A DNA stretch of 64,000 bases from positions 1 to 64,000 of the forward strand of contig CAVSQS010000006.1 in the NCBI GenBank assembly GCA_963730165.1, in the 5' to 3' direction. Shown in pieces: positions 35,201 through 43,347 of this stretch. The notes beneath the pieces are model-generated. The model worked only from the letters and a program-made list of their open reading frames with translations, was not told the DNA's origin and did not search any database. The stretch's first letter is position 1, and each line of letters opens with the position of its first letter. Source of the stretch: DASSQJ01 sp963730165 (GTDB lineage: Bacteria; Actinomycetota; Actinomycetes; Actinomycetales; Dermatophilaceae). The translations under genes and the position numbers were made by a program.

Positions 35201-35788
35201 CTTCCGGGCGGCGATGGCCGGTAGCAGGCGGCGGACGAGGAGGAAGGACCCCGCCGACACGACCGGGAACAGGGCCCAGGCCGGCCACCAGGTGAGCCCG
35301 GCGACGATCCACATCGGCACGGCCGCGAAGAGGGTGCGCAGGGCGTCCCAGACCTGGCGGCGGAGCATCGCCCCGACCTCGTGGGTGTCGTCGTCCACGC
35401 GATCGAGGATCTCGCCGACCGCCTGCTCCCCGAGCACCGGCAGCGGCTGGTGGAGGGCCGCCTCGAGGAGGTCGTCGCGCAGGCGCCCCTCGGCGCGGTC
35501 GACGACCGCCGCCCACACGGTTCGGCCCGCGGTGTCGAGGGCCGCCGCACCGATGACGCACAGCGCGAGGAGCCCGACGAGGCGGGTGGAGGGTTCGGCC
35601 GCGAGCAGGCCCGCGACCACGGTGCCGAGGGTGCGGCCGACGGCACCGACCGCCGAGGCCGAGAGGGCCAGGCCGGTCGGCCACCCGCGCAGCCGCCGGG
35701 CCCCCAGCCGCCGGTCGGGCGGGAGGGAGGCCGGCTCGGCCGGCGCCAGGCTCGGCGGCGCGGCCGGCGGAACGGTCGTGATCCCCAC
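32237..35788 (-). CDS. Single-chain two-halves ABC exporter
   Basis: An 1183-residue fusion of two ABC half-transporters (membrane domain 1, nucleotide-binding domain 1, membrane domain 2, nucleotide-binding domain 2), of the type IV multidrug exporter fold. NBD1 has Walker A GRTGSGKS (377-384), signature LSAGE (480-484), Walker B with E505 and the switch H536. NBD2 has Walker A GQVGSGKS (994-1001), signature LSGGQ (1092-1096), D1117 where the catalytic Glu should be, and Ser where the switch His should be (about 1146). One composite ATP site is thus canonical and one degenerate. Mycobacterium tuberculosis Rv0194 is a similar-sized fusion. A -10-like TAGGTT precedes the GTG start by six bases. 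Confidence 0.92.
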   Translation of the reverse strand: MGITTVPPAAPPSLAPAEPASLPPDRRLGARRLRGWPTGLALSASAVGAVGRTLGTVVAGLLAAEPSTRLVGLLALCVIGAAALDTAGRTVWAAVVDRAEGRLRDDLLEAALHQPLPVLGEQAVGEILDRVDDDTHEVGAMLRRQVWDALRTLFAAVPMWIVAGLTWWPAWALFPVVSAGSFLLVRRLLPAIAARKVAEEVAWTDHAAALEEGVTARDDLRTSLGQAHVVSRLSALSAVVHRRFGEVLDLEARVMRRTGLLLYGLLAGTSVAGVALVVAGDLGVARLVTLFLVTSTFVGQVDQMARHLPDLQAGLGAITRLRQLLAAPPEPDGGLPVPSGPLALEFRDLRFRYPHGEFALDGVELHVPAGRTCALVGRTGSGKSTLASLVSRAVEPEPGTVLLGGVDVLDLDLQQLRATVGVVTQRTEILAGTLAENITLFARLPRARVEQAVNQLGLEEWVAGLPAGLDTPLGPGGTTLSAGEEQLVAFARLLVRDVAVVVLDEATARMDPLTEALVVRAADRLLTGRTGILVAHRLSTTARADLVAVLDHGRVVQQGPLAQVARTPGPFRALLEASGEGGLEPGRGAEHAVTGGTGAGALVAGARRAGRAPELADPGEGPSLARGILSALLVRPRWGLWPALLFLLSALGGAFGAVTGFVWGQAVQHLGSGAGWDRQTATLTALTAVSVVLAPLLLVAAIRRYPRWWVEVMLRVRMSVLIGQTRQHRLERTPAGEVVARSMDADRYARYADRWVDFLNGLAIVVVTAALGGSALAGAVLLAVLLGAALASAVGRPIAGRSAAESSRARARFGRALVSVLESSRTVKLAAATPDAHRHLREVDTGRVEAAVLEHRVQAVLDGVPVVMVQAGVVAAWATYVLGGWPLATAILVAGAVTGFDWFGRVAGAVVTEAPGTRSWQRATSRLAGGVDLVRLPSGIDLVEGTAPPAPVPGRVPLEVLRLRGVGAVHDDGTRGVEDVELTVRAGELVLLLGQVGSGKSSLLGALSGLLDHTGSITWNGTEVEDAEVFLRPGQVSYVAQVPRVLSGSFADNVALGHGRALERAIADARLGEDVRDAGGHDALVGHRGVRLSGGQVQRLALARALAAETELLLADDVSSALDAATEVELWRALRSRRTTVIGATSKRAALAQADAVVVLVDGRVAAVGRWSELSGAWGHLAG

Positions 35789-35848
35789 GGGGTGAACCTA
35801 CGGCGCGGCACCGACGGCCGGCATCCGGATTTTCGCCGTGGCACCGGG

Positions 35849-38800
35849 TCAGACGTTGCGGCGGTACTGTCCCCCCACCTCGAAGAAGGCCTCGGTCACC
35901 TGCTCGAGCGAGCACACCCGCGCCGCGTCCATGAGCACGGCGAAGACGTTCTCCCCGCTCGTGGCGGCATCCTTGAGGCGGGCCAGCGCCCGCTCGGCAT
36001 CCTCGCGGTGCTCCTCCCGGAACGCCTCCACGCGGGCGAGCTGCCCCTCCTTCTCGGCCTCGGTGGCGCGGGCGAGCTCGACCTCGTGCGGGGAGACCTC
36101 CGCATCCGGGCGCACGAAGGTGTTGACCCCGACGATCGGCAGCGAGCCGTCGTGCTTGCGGTGCTCGTAGAGCATCGACTCGTCCTGGATCCTCCCGCGC
36201 TGGTAGCCCGTCTCCATCGCGCCGAGGACCCCACCACGCTCGGAGATCCGGTCGAACTCGGCGAGCACGGCCTCCTCGACGAGGTCGGTGAGCTCGTCGA
36301 CGACGAACGAGCCCTGGAGCGGGTTCTCGTTCATCGCCAGCCCCCACTCCTTCCCGATGACGAGCTGGATGGCGAGCGCACGCCGCACCGACTCGGCCGA
36401 CGGCGTCGTCACGGCCTCGTCGTACGCGTTGGTGTGGAGGCTGTTCGCGTTGTCGTAGATCGCGCACAGCGCCTGGAGGGTCGTGCGGATGTCGTTGAAC
36501 GCCATCTCCTGGGCGTGGAGGGACCGCCCCGAGGTCTGGACGTGGTACTTCAGCTTCTGGCTGCGCTCGTTCGCGCCGTACTTCTCCCGCATCGCCACGG
36601 CCCAGATACGCCGGGCGACGCGCCCGATCACGGTGTACTCCGGGTCCATCCCGTTGGAGAAGAAGAAGGACAGGTTGGGCGCGAAGTCGTCGATGTCCAT
36701 CCCCCGGGCCAGGTAGGCCTCGACGTAGGTGAACCCGTTGGCGAGGGTGAAGGCGAGCTGGCTGATGGGGTTCGCCCCGGCCTCGGCGATGTGGTAGCCG
36801 CTGATCGAGACCGAGTAGAAGTTGCGGACACCGTTCTCGATGAACCACTCCTGGATGTCGGCCATCATCCGCAGCGAGAACTCGGTGGAGAACAGGCAGG
36901 TGTTCTGCCCCTGGTCCTCCTTGAGGATGTCCGCCTGCACGGTGCCGCGGACGGTCGCGAGGGCGGTGGCGCGGATGCGGTCGCGCTCCTCGGCACTCGG
37001 CTCGCGGTCGTGCTCGGCGGTCCACCGCTCGACCTCGCGGTCCATGACGGTGTTGAGGAAGAACGCGAGGATCGTCGGTGCCGGCCCGTTGATCGTCATC
37101 GAGACGCTCGTCGTCGGCGCGGTGAGGTCGAACCCGTCGTAGAGGGCCTTCATGTCCTCGACCGTCGCGACGGACACCCCGGAGGTGCCGACCTTCCCGT
37201 AGACGTCGGGGCGGCGGGCGGGGTCGCGGCCGTAGAGGGTGACCGAGTCGAAGGCCGTGGACAACCGGGTGGCCGGCTGGCCCTCGGAGAGGAGCTTGAA
37301 CCGGCGGTTCGTCCGGAAGGGGTCGCCCTCGCCGGCGAACATCCTCGCCGGGTCCTCGGTGTCCCGCTTGAAGGGGAAGACCCCCGCTGTGAAGGGGAAG
37401 TGGCCGGGCAGGTTCTCACGGCGCAGGAACGACAACAGGTCACCGTCGTCGGAGTAGCGCGGCAGCGACACCCGGCGGATGCGGCTGCCCGAGAGCGACT
37501 CGCGGACGAGCCGGGTGTGGATCTCCTTGTCGCGGACCGTGACGACCTGCTCCTCCCCCGAGTACGCCTCGACGACCGAGGACCACCCGGCGAGCTGTCG
37601 GGCCACCTCGAGCGGCAGCGCTTCCTGGGCGTCGGCCAGGAGCGCGTCGACGTCGGCGTGGTCGCGGCCGGCCTGCTCGAGGGCGTCGCGCACCTCCGCG
37701 AGCCGCTGGACCCGGCGGGCGGCGTCCGCCCACCGCTCGGTGTCGGAGTGGTAGTCGCGGACGGTCTCGGCGATCTCGGAGAGGTAGCGGGTGCGCTGCG
37801 GGGGCACGACCTGACGGAGCACCGTCGAGTGGCGCACGTCGACGGCGGGGAGGGTGCCCTCGTCGACGCCCAGGCCGGCGTCGGCGAGCAGTCCGCGCAG
37901 GTGCTGGTAGAGCGCCGTCACGCCGTCGTCGTTGAAGGTCGCGGCGGAGGTGCCGAACACCGGCATGTCCTCGGGTCGCTGCCCGAAGGCCTCCCTGTTG
38001 CGGACGAGCTGGCGCCCGACGTCGCGCAGCGCGTCCATGGCGCCGCGCCGCTCGAACTTGTTGATGGCGACGACGTCGGCGAAGTCGAGCATGTCGATCT
38101 TCTCGAGCTGGCTGGCCGCACCGAACTCGGGCGTCATGACGTAGAGGTTGACGTCCGCGTAGGACGTGATCGCGGCGTCCCCCTGGCCGATGCCCGGGGT
38201 CTCGACGACGACGAGGTCGAACCCGGCGCCGCGCAGGATCCTCAGGACGTCCTCGAGAGCGTCGGGCACCTCGCGCCCGCCGCGCGTCGCGAGGGAGCGG
38301 TAGTAGACGCGGTCCCCGTCCAGGCTGTTCATCCGGATGCGGTCCCCGAGGAGGGCGCCCCCGCCCTTCCGGCGGGTGGGGTCGATGGCGACGCAGGCGA
38401 TGCGCAGCTTGTCCTGCTGGTCGACCCGCAGGCGCCGGACGAGCTCGTCGGTGAGGCTGGACTTGCCCGAGCCACCCGTGCCGGTGATGCCGAGGACCGG
38501 GGCGCGGTGGCGCTCCGCGGCCTTGCCCAGCTCGACCCGCATGGCGTCGTCGAGGTGGCCGGTCTCGGCGGCGGTGATCGCGCGGGCGACGGCGGCGCGA
38601 TCGCCGGACAGGACGGCCTCCACCGTCGTGGGATGGGCCTCCCAGAGGTCGGTGTCGCACGCCGCCACGACCTGGTTGACCATGCCGGGCAGGCCGAGGC
38701 GCTGGCCGTCCTCGGGGCTGAAGATGGTCACCCCGACCCCGCGCAGGCGATCGATCTCGGCCGGGACGATCACCCCTCCTCCGCCGCCGACGACGCGGAC

Positions 38801-39094
38801 GTGACCGGCCCCCGCCTCGCGCAGCAGCTCGACGAGGTACTCGAAGTACTCGACGTGGCCGCCCTGGTACGAGCTGACCGCGACCCCCTGGGCGTCCTCC
38901 TCGACGGCGGCGTCGACGACCTCCTGGACCGAGCGGTTGTGCCCGAGGTGGATGACCTCCGCCCCCTGGCTCTGCATGATCCGCCGCATGATGTTGATCG
39001 AGGCGTCGTGGCCGTCGAAGAGGCTCGAGGCGGTGACGATGCGGACGGGGTGCTCGGGCACGTGGAGGTCGGAGCGGGGCGGCTGCGCTGCCAT
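35849..39094 (-). CDS. icmF: Fused isobutyryl-CoA mutase (IcmF)
   Basis: A 1081-residue adenosylcobalamin enzyme that interconverts isobutyryl-CoA and n-butyryl-CoA (some members act on pivalyl-CoA). Domains in order: B12-binding (1-145, with DGHDAS and the cobalt ligand H29, then HLGHNRS and GGGGG); MeaI-type G-protein chaperone (about 195-410, P-loop GTGGSGKS at 205-212, ETPGIGQGD); and the acyl-CoA mutase domain (about 520-1081, with YSVSISGYHIAEAGANP and TNAYDEAVTTP). AAGGGA precedes the ATG. Upstream lies a promoter with a small palindrome. It probably serves valine or branched fatty-acid breakdown. Confidence 0.95.
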   Translation of the reverse strand: MAAQPPRSDLHVPEHPVRIVTASSLFDGHDASINIMRRIMQSQGAEVIHLGHNRSVQEVVDAAVEEDAQGVAVSSYQGGHVEYFEYLVELLREAGAGHVRVVGGGGGVIVPAEIDRLRGVGVTIFSPEDGQRLGLPGMVNQVVAACDTDLWEAHPTTVEAVLSGDRAAVARAITAAETGHLDDAMRVELGKAAERHRAPVLGITGTGGSGKSSLTDELVRRLRVDQQDKLRIACVAIDPTRRKGGGALLGDRIRMNSLDGDRVYYRSLATRGGREVPDALEDVLRILRGAGFDLVVVETPGIGQGDAAITSYADVNLYVMTPEFGAASQLEKIDMLDFADVVAINKFERRGAMDALRDVGRQLVRNREAFGQRPEDMPVFGTSAATFNDDGVTALYQHLRGLLADAGLGVDEGTLPAVDVRHSTVLRQVVPPQRTRYLSEIAETVRDYHSDTERWADAARRVQRLAEVRDALEQAGRDHADVDALLADAQEALPLEVARQLAGWSSVVEAYSGEEQVVTVRDKEIHTRLVRESLSGSRIRRVSLPRYSDDGDLLSFLRRENLPGHFPFTAGVFPFKRDTEDPARMFAGEGDPFRTNRRFKLLSEGQPATRLSTAFDSVTLYGRDPARRPDVYGKVGTSGVSVATVEDMKALYDGFDLTAPTTSVSMTINGPAPTILAFFLNTVMDREVERWTAEHDREPSAEERDRIRATALATVRGTVQADILKEDQGQNTCLFSTEFSLRMMADIQEWFIENGVRNFYSVSISGYHIAEAGANPISQLAFTLANGFTYVEAYLARGMDIDDFAPNLSFFFSNGMDPEYTVIGRVARRIWAVAMREKYGANERSQKLKYHVQTSGRSLHAQEMAFNDIRTTLQALCAIYDNANSLHTNAYDEAVTTPSAESVRRALAIQLVIGKEWGLAMNENPLQGSFVVDELTDLVEEAVLAEFDRISERGGVLGAMETGYQRGRIQDESMLYEHRKHDGSLPIVGVNTFVRPDAEVSPHEVELARATEAEKEGQLARVEAFREEHREDAERALARLKDAATSGENVFAVLMDAARVCSLEQVTEAFFEVGGQYRRNV

Positions 39095-39121
39095 GGCGGT
39101 CCCTTCGGTCGCGGTCCCGAA

Positions 39122-39151
39122 ATACTAGGACGTCCAACTACCTACCGGGAA
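39122..39151 (-). promoter_or_regulatory. icmF promoter with overlapping palindrome
   Basis: TAGTAT (39122-39127, minus strand) lies 27 bases before the icmF ATG. TTCCCG is 18 bases upstream of it (39146-39151). A perfect GGACGTCC palindrome (39128-39135), extended as TAGGACGTCCAA on the plus strand, abuts the -10, a position suited to a repressor. Confidence 0.45.
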
Positions 39152-39220
39152 GTCACCTCCGTCGAGCCCCGCCCGCGCGCGGCGGTCCCGACCCGGCGGC
39201 CGCGCCCCGCATCGCGTCGG

Positions 39221-40747
39221 TCACCCCCGGTAGCGGTCGGTGAGGTAGCCCGAGCAGTCGGCGGGCTCCGGCACGGTCGCGATCGCCTCGGCGGCGCGGG
39301 ACCGGCCCAGGTTCCACGAGAGGGCGTCGTCGCTGGTGGACCGGCCCCCGGAGAGTGCGGCGTGGGCGACGCAGGCACCGAGGTCGCCGGGCAACCGCTC
39401 GACGATGACGGGCACGGCGTCCGCGGTCAGCGTCGACAGGTACGCGGTGTCGAGGACGCCGCTCGTCTCGTACCGGTCGATGTTGCGTTCGGCCACCCAC
39501 GCCTGGGGGTTCATCGCGGCGAAGCCGAGGGTGAACAACGCCCCGGAGACGAGCACGGCCCTCGGGACCCAGCGCCCGGAGAGGCGGATGCCGGCGAGGA
39601 GCAGCATGGCGATGACGAGGCCGAACCACAGCTCGAGCCCGTCGACGAACACCCGCAGCACCGTGTAGCCGTAGGCGTCCTGGTACAGCGACATCCGGTA
39701 GAGCGCCGAGGCGACGACCGCGAGGGTGAACACGCCGAGGGTGCCGAGCAGCGCTCGCAGCAGCACCCGGTCGCGGACGCTCTCCCGGGAGGCCGCGCGC
39801 ATCGTGAGGGCGACGACGACGATGGTGAGGAAGGTCGCGACCGTCAGCTGTCCGAAGCCCTGGTGCACGGCCTCGGCGTAGCTCGTGCCGGTGCGGCGTA
39901 GGTAGTCCGGCCCGCCCCACATCTCGCTCGCCTGGGCGAGGAGGAAGAGCCCGACGAGTGCGACGACGACCCCCACCGGCACGGCCCACTCCCAGGCGCG
40001 GCGGCGTCGCCGGGCCTCGGGGAGGCGGACGAGGTCGACCTCCGGCGGGTTCAGGGCGAGGTAGGCACCGGTGAGCGCCACGCCGGTGACGAGGACGAGG
40101 ACGAACCCGCGCAGGATGATGGTGTCCCAACCGAGGTCGGGGACCAGCGCGCTCGTCCACGCCCCGAAGACGGCGTCCCCCGTCGCGAAGAGGCCGCCGA
40201 ACACGACGAGCGCCAGGAGCGAGAGCACCGCGGTACGAAGCACCGGCCAGAGCAGCTGGCGGCGGCTCGTCGCGCTGACCGTGCGGCCCAGCAGGGGCAG
40301 CCCGCGCAGCGCCGAGAGCGGCCAGGCGGCACCGGCTGCGACCATCGCGAGCAGGCCGTGGGCCCGGGTGAGGCCGACCGCGGCGACGGTGACGCCGGCG
40401 AGCACCGCGAGGGTCACGACCCCCCCGGCGTCGCGGAGCGCGGCGACCGTGGCGAGGGCCGCGGCGAGGACGGCCATCGCGACGGTCCACGGGTGCGACC
40501 GGTGGCGCGCCGAGACCCACATCAGGGCACCGCTGAGCAGCATGGTCAGGGTGGTCTCGAGCCCGATGGCGCGGTACGGCCAGGTGAGCGCGGCCATGGC
40601 TCCGATCCCGAGCGCGGCGAGCGCGACGCGCACCTGCGGCCCGAGGCCTCGTTCCGGCCAGAACCGCTCGAGCAGCGACGGCTCGGCCGGTCGCGGGGCG
40701 GGGGGCGAGGCGGCGGCCGAGGCGGTGGCCGAGGTCGCTGCGGCCAC
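39221..40747 (-). CDS. DUF4173/DUF4153-type polytopic membrane protein
   Basis: About 508 residues with a dozen hydrophobic segments and the family region WTSALVPDLGWDTIILRGF, then EMWGGPDYLRRTGTSYAEAV, followed by HQGFGQLTVATF. The function is unknown. The first start codon in this frame is a GTG at 40747 with no Shine-Dalgarno. A far better start (GTG at 40794, eight bases after GGAGG) is in a different frame, separated by a C/G homopolymer run at 40766-40776. The N-terminus may therefore be misread. It lies downstream of the two-component system and overlaps the kinase frame by 202 bases. Confidence 0.75.
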   Translation of the reverse strand: MAAATSATASAAASPPAPRPAEPSLLERFWPERGLGPQVRVALAALGIGAMAALTWPYRAIGLETTLTMLLSGALMWVSARHRSHPWTVAMAVLAAALATVAALRDAGGVVTLAVLAGVTVAAVGLTRAHGLLAMVAAGAAWPLSALRGLPLLGRTVSATSRRQLLWPVLRTAVLSLLALVVFGGLFATGDAVFGAWTSALVPDLGWDTIILRGFVLVLVTGVALTGAYLALNPPEVDLVRLPEARRRRRAWEWAVPVGVVVALVGLFLLAQASEMWGGPDYLRRTGTSYAEAVHQGFGQLTVATFLTIVVVALTMRAASRESVRDRVLLRALLGTLGVFTLAVVASALYRMSLYQDAYGYTVLRVFVDGLELWFGLVIAMLLLAGIRLSGRWVPRAVLVSGALFTLGFAAMNPQAWVAERNIDRYETSGVLDTAYLSTLTADAVPVIVERLPGDLGACVAHAALSGGRSTSDDALSWNLGRSRAAEAIATVPEPADCSGYLTDRYRG

Positions 40748-41835
40748 CGCCGCGGACGGACCGGGCCCCCCGGGGGTGTCGAGGCGGTCGTCACGGCGGT
40801 GTCCTCCAGGAGGTGGCGGGGCCGATCGGCAGGCGGCCGGGTCGGCAGGGTCGTGCGCAGCAGGGCGCCGTGGGCGCCCTCCGGTGTGGGGACGACGTCG
40901 ACGCCGCCCCCGTGGAGCTCGGCGACCCAGCGCGCGATGGCCAGGCCGAGCCCTGTCCCCCCGCCGCTGTCGTCGCCGGAGCCGAAGCGCTCGAAGACGC
41001 GCTCGGACCGGTCGGCCCCGATGCCGGGCCCGTCGTCGCGGACCTCCAGGACCCAGCGGTCGGGGGCGGCGGCGAACGCCTCGAGCCGCACCGTCCCCCC
41101 GGGCGGGCTGTGCCGCACCGCGTTGTCGACGAGGTTGGCGACGAGCTGGGCCAGCCGTGCCGGGTCGGCGACGACGCGCATCCCCGCCGGCACGACCCGG
41201 TGCTCCACGCGCACGGGGCGACCCTCGAGCCGGGCCTCGTCGGCCGCCCGGGTGAGCAGGTCGGCGACCGGCACGTCCGAGAGCCGCAGCGGGGTGGCCC
41301 CTGCGTCGATGCGGGAGAGGTCGAGCAGGTCGCCGACGAGGTCGCTGAGGCGCTCGGCCTGGGCCAGGGCACCCTGGAGGGCGGCGTCGTCCGTCGTGAC
41401 GACGCCGTCGACGAGGTTCTCCAGGAGCGCCCGCTGCGCGGTGAGCGGGGTCCGCAGCTCGTGCGAGACGGTTGCCACGAGTCGCCGCCGCTCGAGGTCG
41501 GCGCCCGCGAGGTCCTCGGCCATCGCGTTGAAGGCCCGCGCCAGCTCCCCCACCTCGTCCGAGGAGGTCGCCGTGACCCGCTGGGCGTAGTCGCCCCCGG
41601 CCATCCGCCGGGCCGCCTCGGTCATCTCGCGCAGCGGGGAGGTCATCCCGCGCGCCAGCCACCAGGTCAGCCCCAGTGCCGCCGCGAGGGTCACCGGGGC
41701 GCTCACCCAGCCGGCGATGCCGGCGGCGTCGCCGATACCCGCGACGAGGAGCGCCCCGAGGACGCTGGTGCCGACGAGGACCGCCAGCTTGACCTTGATC
41801 GAGGTGATGGCGTCGAGCGGCCGGTCGGGGTTCAC
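40546..41835 (-). CDS. Two-component sensor histidine kinase
   Basis: A 429-residue membrane kinase. Two N-terminal spans (about 15-36 and 42-62) enclose almost no extracellular loop, then come HAMP (63-115), the phospho-acceptor helix ATVSHELRTPLTA with H125, and the ATPase domain with NLVDNAVRHSPPGG, DDGPGIG and GTGLGLAI. The catalytic core ends near residue 331. The remaining 98 residues are Pro/Arg/Ser-rich and overlap the DUF4173 gene in another frame, so this tail is probably not natural. A TGA at 40791-40793, in another frame, would give the expected length and a GTGA overlap. The GTG start overlaps the regulator stop by four bases. Confidence 0.85.
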   Translation of the reverse strand: MNPDRPLDAITSIKVKLAVLVGTSVLGALLVAGIGDAAGIAGWVSAPVTLAAALGLTWWLARGMTSPLREMTEAARRMAGGDYAQRVTATSSDEVGELARAFNAMAEDLAGADLERRRLVATVSHELRTPLTAQRALLENLVDGVVTTDDAALQGALAQAERLSDLVGDLLDLSRIDAGATPLRLSDVPVADLLTRAADEARLEGRPVRVEHRVVPAGMRVVADPARLAQLVANLVDNAVRHSPPGGTVRLEAFAAAPDRWVLEVRDDGPGIGADRSERVFERFGSGDDSGGGTGLGLAIARWVAELHGGGVDVVPTPEGAHGALLRTTLPTRPPADRPRHLLEDTAVTTASTPPGGPVRPRRWPQRPRPPPRPPPRPPPRDRPSRRCSSGSGRNEASGRRCASRSPRSGSEPWPRSPGRTAPSGSRPP

Positions 41836-42530
41836 CGCTCCCCCTCGAGCGCGTAGCCCACGCCGTGGACGGTCCGGACGCGGTCCGCGCCGATCTTGGC
41901 CCGCAGTGCCTTGACGTGGCTGTCGAGGGTCCGGGTGCCGGACGCGTCGGCCCACCCCCACACCTCGCGCATGAGCGCGTCGCGGCCCCGGACCACCCCC
42001 GGCTCCGCGGCGAGCGCGCAGAGGAGGTCGAACTCGAGCGGGGTGAGGTGGACCTCCCGCCCCTCGACCGACACCCGCCGTGTCGCCGGGTCGACGGTGA
42101 GCCCGGCGACGTCGACTCGCCCGGTCGTCCGGGCCAGCACCTCGGCGCGCTCGACGCGGCGGAGCAGCACCCGCACCCGGGCGACGACCTCACGCATCGA
42201 GAAGGGCTTGGTCACGTAGTCGTCGGCACCGACGCCGAGGCCGACGAGCACGTCGGTCTCGTCGTCGCGGGCGGTGAGCATGAGGACGGGGACCGGGCGC
42301 ACCGCCTGGATGCGCCGACACACCTCGAGGCCGTCGAAGCCGGGGAGCATGATGTCGAGGACGACGAGGTCGGCGGGGTGCTGCTCGAACGCCTCGACCG
42401 CACCGGGGCCGTCGTACGCCTGGTGCACCGCGAAGCCCTCGGCCCGCAGCCGGTCGGTCACGGCCTGGTTGATGACCGGCTCGTCCTCGACGACGAGCAC
42501 CCGGCCGCTCGACGTGGCTCCCTCGCTCAT
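41832..42530 (-). CDS. OmpR-family response regulator
   Basis: A 232-residue regulator partnered with the adjacent kinase. The receiver domain has the acidic pair E15/D16, phospho-acceptor D59 (VVLDIMLPG) and K108. The C-terminal winged helix (about 135-230) contains VHLTPLEFDLLCALAAEPG and RTVHGVGYAL. A -10-like TACGCT lies seven bases before the ATG, with no Shine-Dalgarno, so a leaderless mRNA is likely. The target genes are unknown; the DUF4173 gene downstream may belong to the same unit. Confidence 0.94.
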   Translation of the reverse strand: MSEGATSSGRVLVVEDEPVINQAVTDRLRAEGFAVHQAYDGPGAVEAFEQHPADLVVLDIMLPGFDGLEVCRRIQAVRPVPVLMLTARDDETDVLVGLGVGADDYVTKPFSMREVVARVRVLLRRVERAEVLARTTGRVDVAGLTVDPATRRVSVEGREVHLTPLEFDLLCALAAEPGVVRGRDALMREVWGWADASGTRTLDSHVKALRAKIGADRVRTVHGVGYALEGER

Positions 42531-42617
42531 GCCGACGAGCGTAGGAGGGGAGGGGTGCGGCTCGCGGGGACGACGTGTGGAGATCCTGTGAAGGGTCGGG
42601 CCCGCCCCACCGCGGTG

Positions 42618-43340
42618 TCAGCGACGCCCGATGAGCCACCCGATGACGAGACCGACGACCCCGGCGACGACGTAGCCGCCGTAGCTGCGGACGAGGACGG
42701 GCAGCACCGTCGTGCCGAGGTCGATCGAGTCGTCCGCCGGCGGCGCGGGACGAGGGGCCGGCCGCGGGGCCGGCGCCGCAGCAGGGGCGGCGGCAGCCCC
42801 ACCTGCTGCGGCTCCGGAAACCGCCTCGCCGGACGGCTCCGGCCGCGCCGACTCGCCGGACGGCCCAGGAGCGGCCGCCTCCTCGGCAGGCTCCTCACCG
42901 GCGGTCAGCTCGCCCTCGATGCAGCCGATGAACTGCTGGAGCAGCTTGTCGGAGACGTCCTGCATGACGCCGCGCCCGAACTGCGCCGGCTTGCCCGTCA
43001 CCGACAGCTCGGTCGTCACGTCGACGCGGGTGCCGTCGCCCGAGGGCGCGAGCTGGATCGTGACGGTCGCGCCGGCCGTGCCGTTGCCCCGCTTGTCCTT
43101 GCCCTTGGCCTCGATGACGGCCCGGTGGGCCGCGTCGTCCCGCTCGAGGAAGCTCCCGGAACCGAGGTACTGGAGGGCGATCGGGCCGAGCTTGACCTTC
43201 ACGGTTCCCTTGAAGCCCTCGTCGTCGACCTCCGTGACGGTGGCGCCGGGGAAGCACCCGCCGACCCGCTCGAGGTCCATGAACGTCTGCCAGGCGACGT
43301 CGGGCGGCGCGGGGACGACGAAGTCGTGTGTCAGCTCCAT
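42618..43340 (-). CDS. CoxG-like SRPBCC protein with C-terminal membrane anchor
   Basis: A 240-residue protein. The first 145 residues form a CoxG/SRPBCC (START-like) domain (MELTHDFVVPAPPDVAWQTF; CFPGATVTEV; GNGTAGATVTIQL). Next comes a low-complexity Ala/Pro linker (about 155-205) and a single C-terminal transmembrane helix (YVVAGVVGLVIGWLIGRR). CoxG anchors CO dehydrogenase to the membrane in carboxydotrophs, and the tail fits a similar role for the molybdenum hydroxylase encoded upstream. The ATG is seven bases after the medium-subunit stop. Confidence 0.88.
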   Translation of the reverse strand: MELTHDFVVPAPPDVAWQTFMDLERVGGCFPGATVTEVDDEGFKGTVKVKLGPIALQYLGSGSFLERDDAAHRAVIEAKGKDKRGNGTAGATVTIQLAPSGDGTRVDVTTELSVTGKPAQFGRGVMQDVSDKLLQQFIGCIEGELTAGEEPAEEAAAPGPSGESARPEPSGEAVSGAAAGGAAAAPAAAPAPRPAPRPAPPADDSIDLGTTVLPVLVRSYGGYVVAGVVGLVIGWLIGRR

Positions 43341-43347
43341 CCGCCGC

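Noticed and set aside
39095..39220. Cobalamin riboswitch upstream of the B12-dependent mutase
   Set aside because: The gap is only about 126 bases and partly holds the promoter; no B12-box-like sequence was seen.
35381..39901. 1500-codon plus-strand frame opposite the icmF gene
   Set aside because: Same GC-bias artefact; composition is low-complexity and the opposite strand encodes a well-conserved mutase.
40706..40735. Short tandem-like GAGGCGG/GCCGAGG repeats as a functional repeat array
   Set aside because: They simply encode the Ala/Ser/Thr-rich N-terminus of the DUF4173 protein and are too short and irregular for an array.
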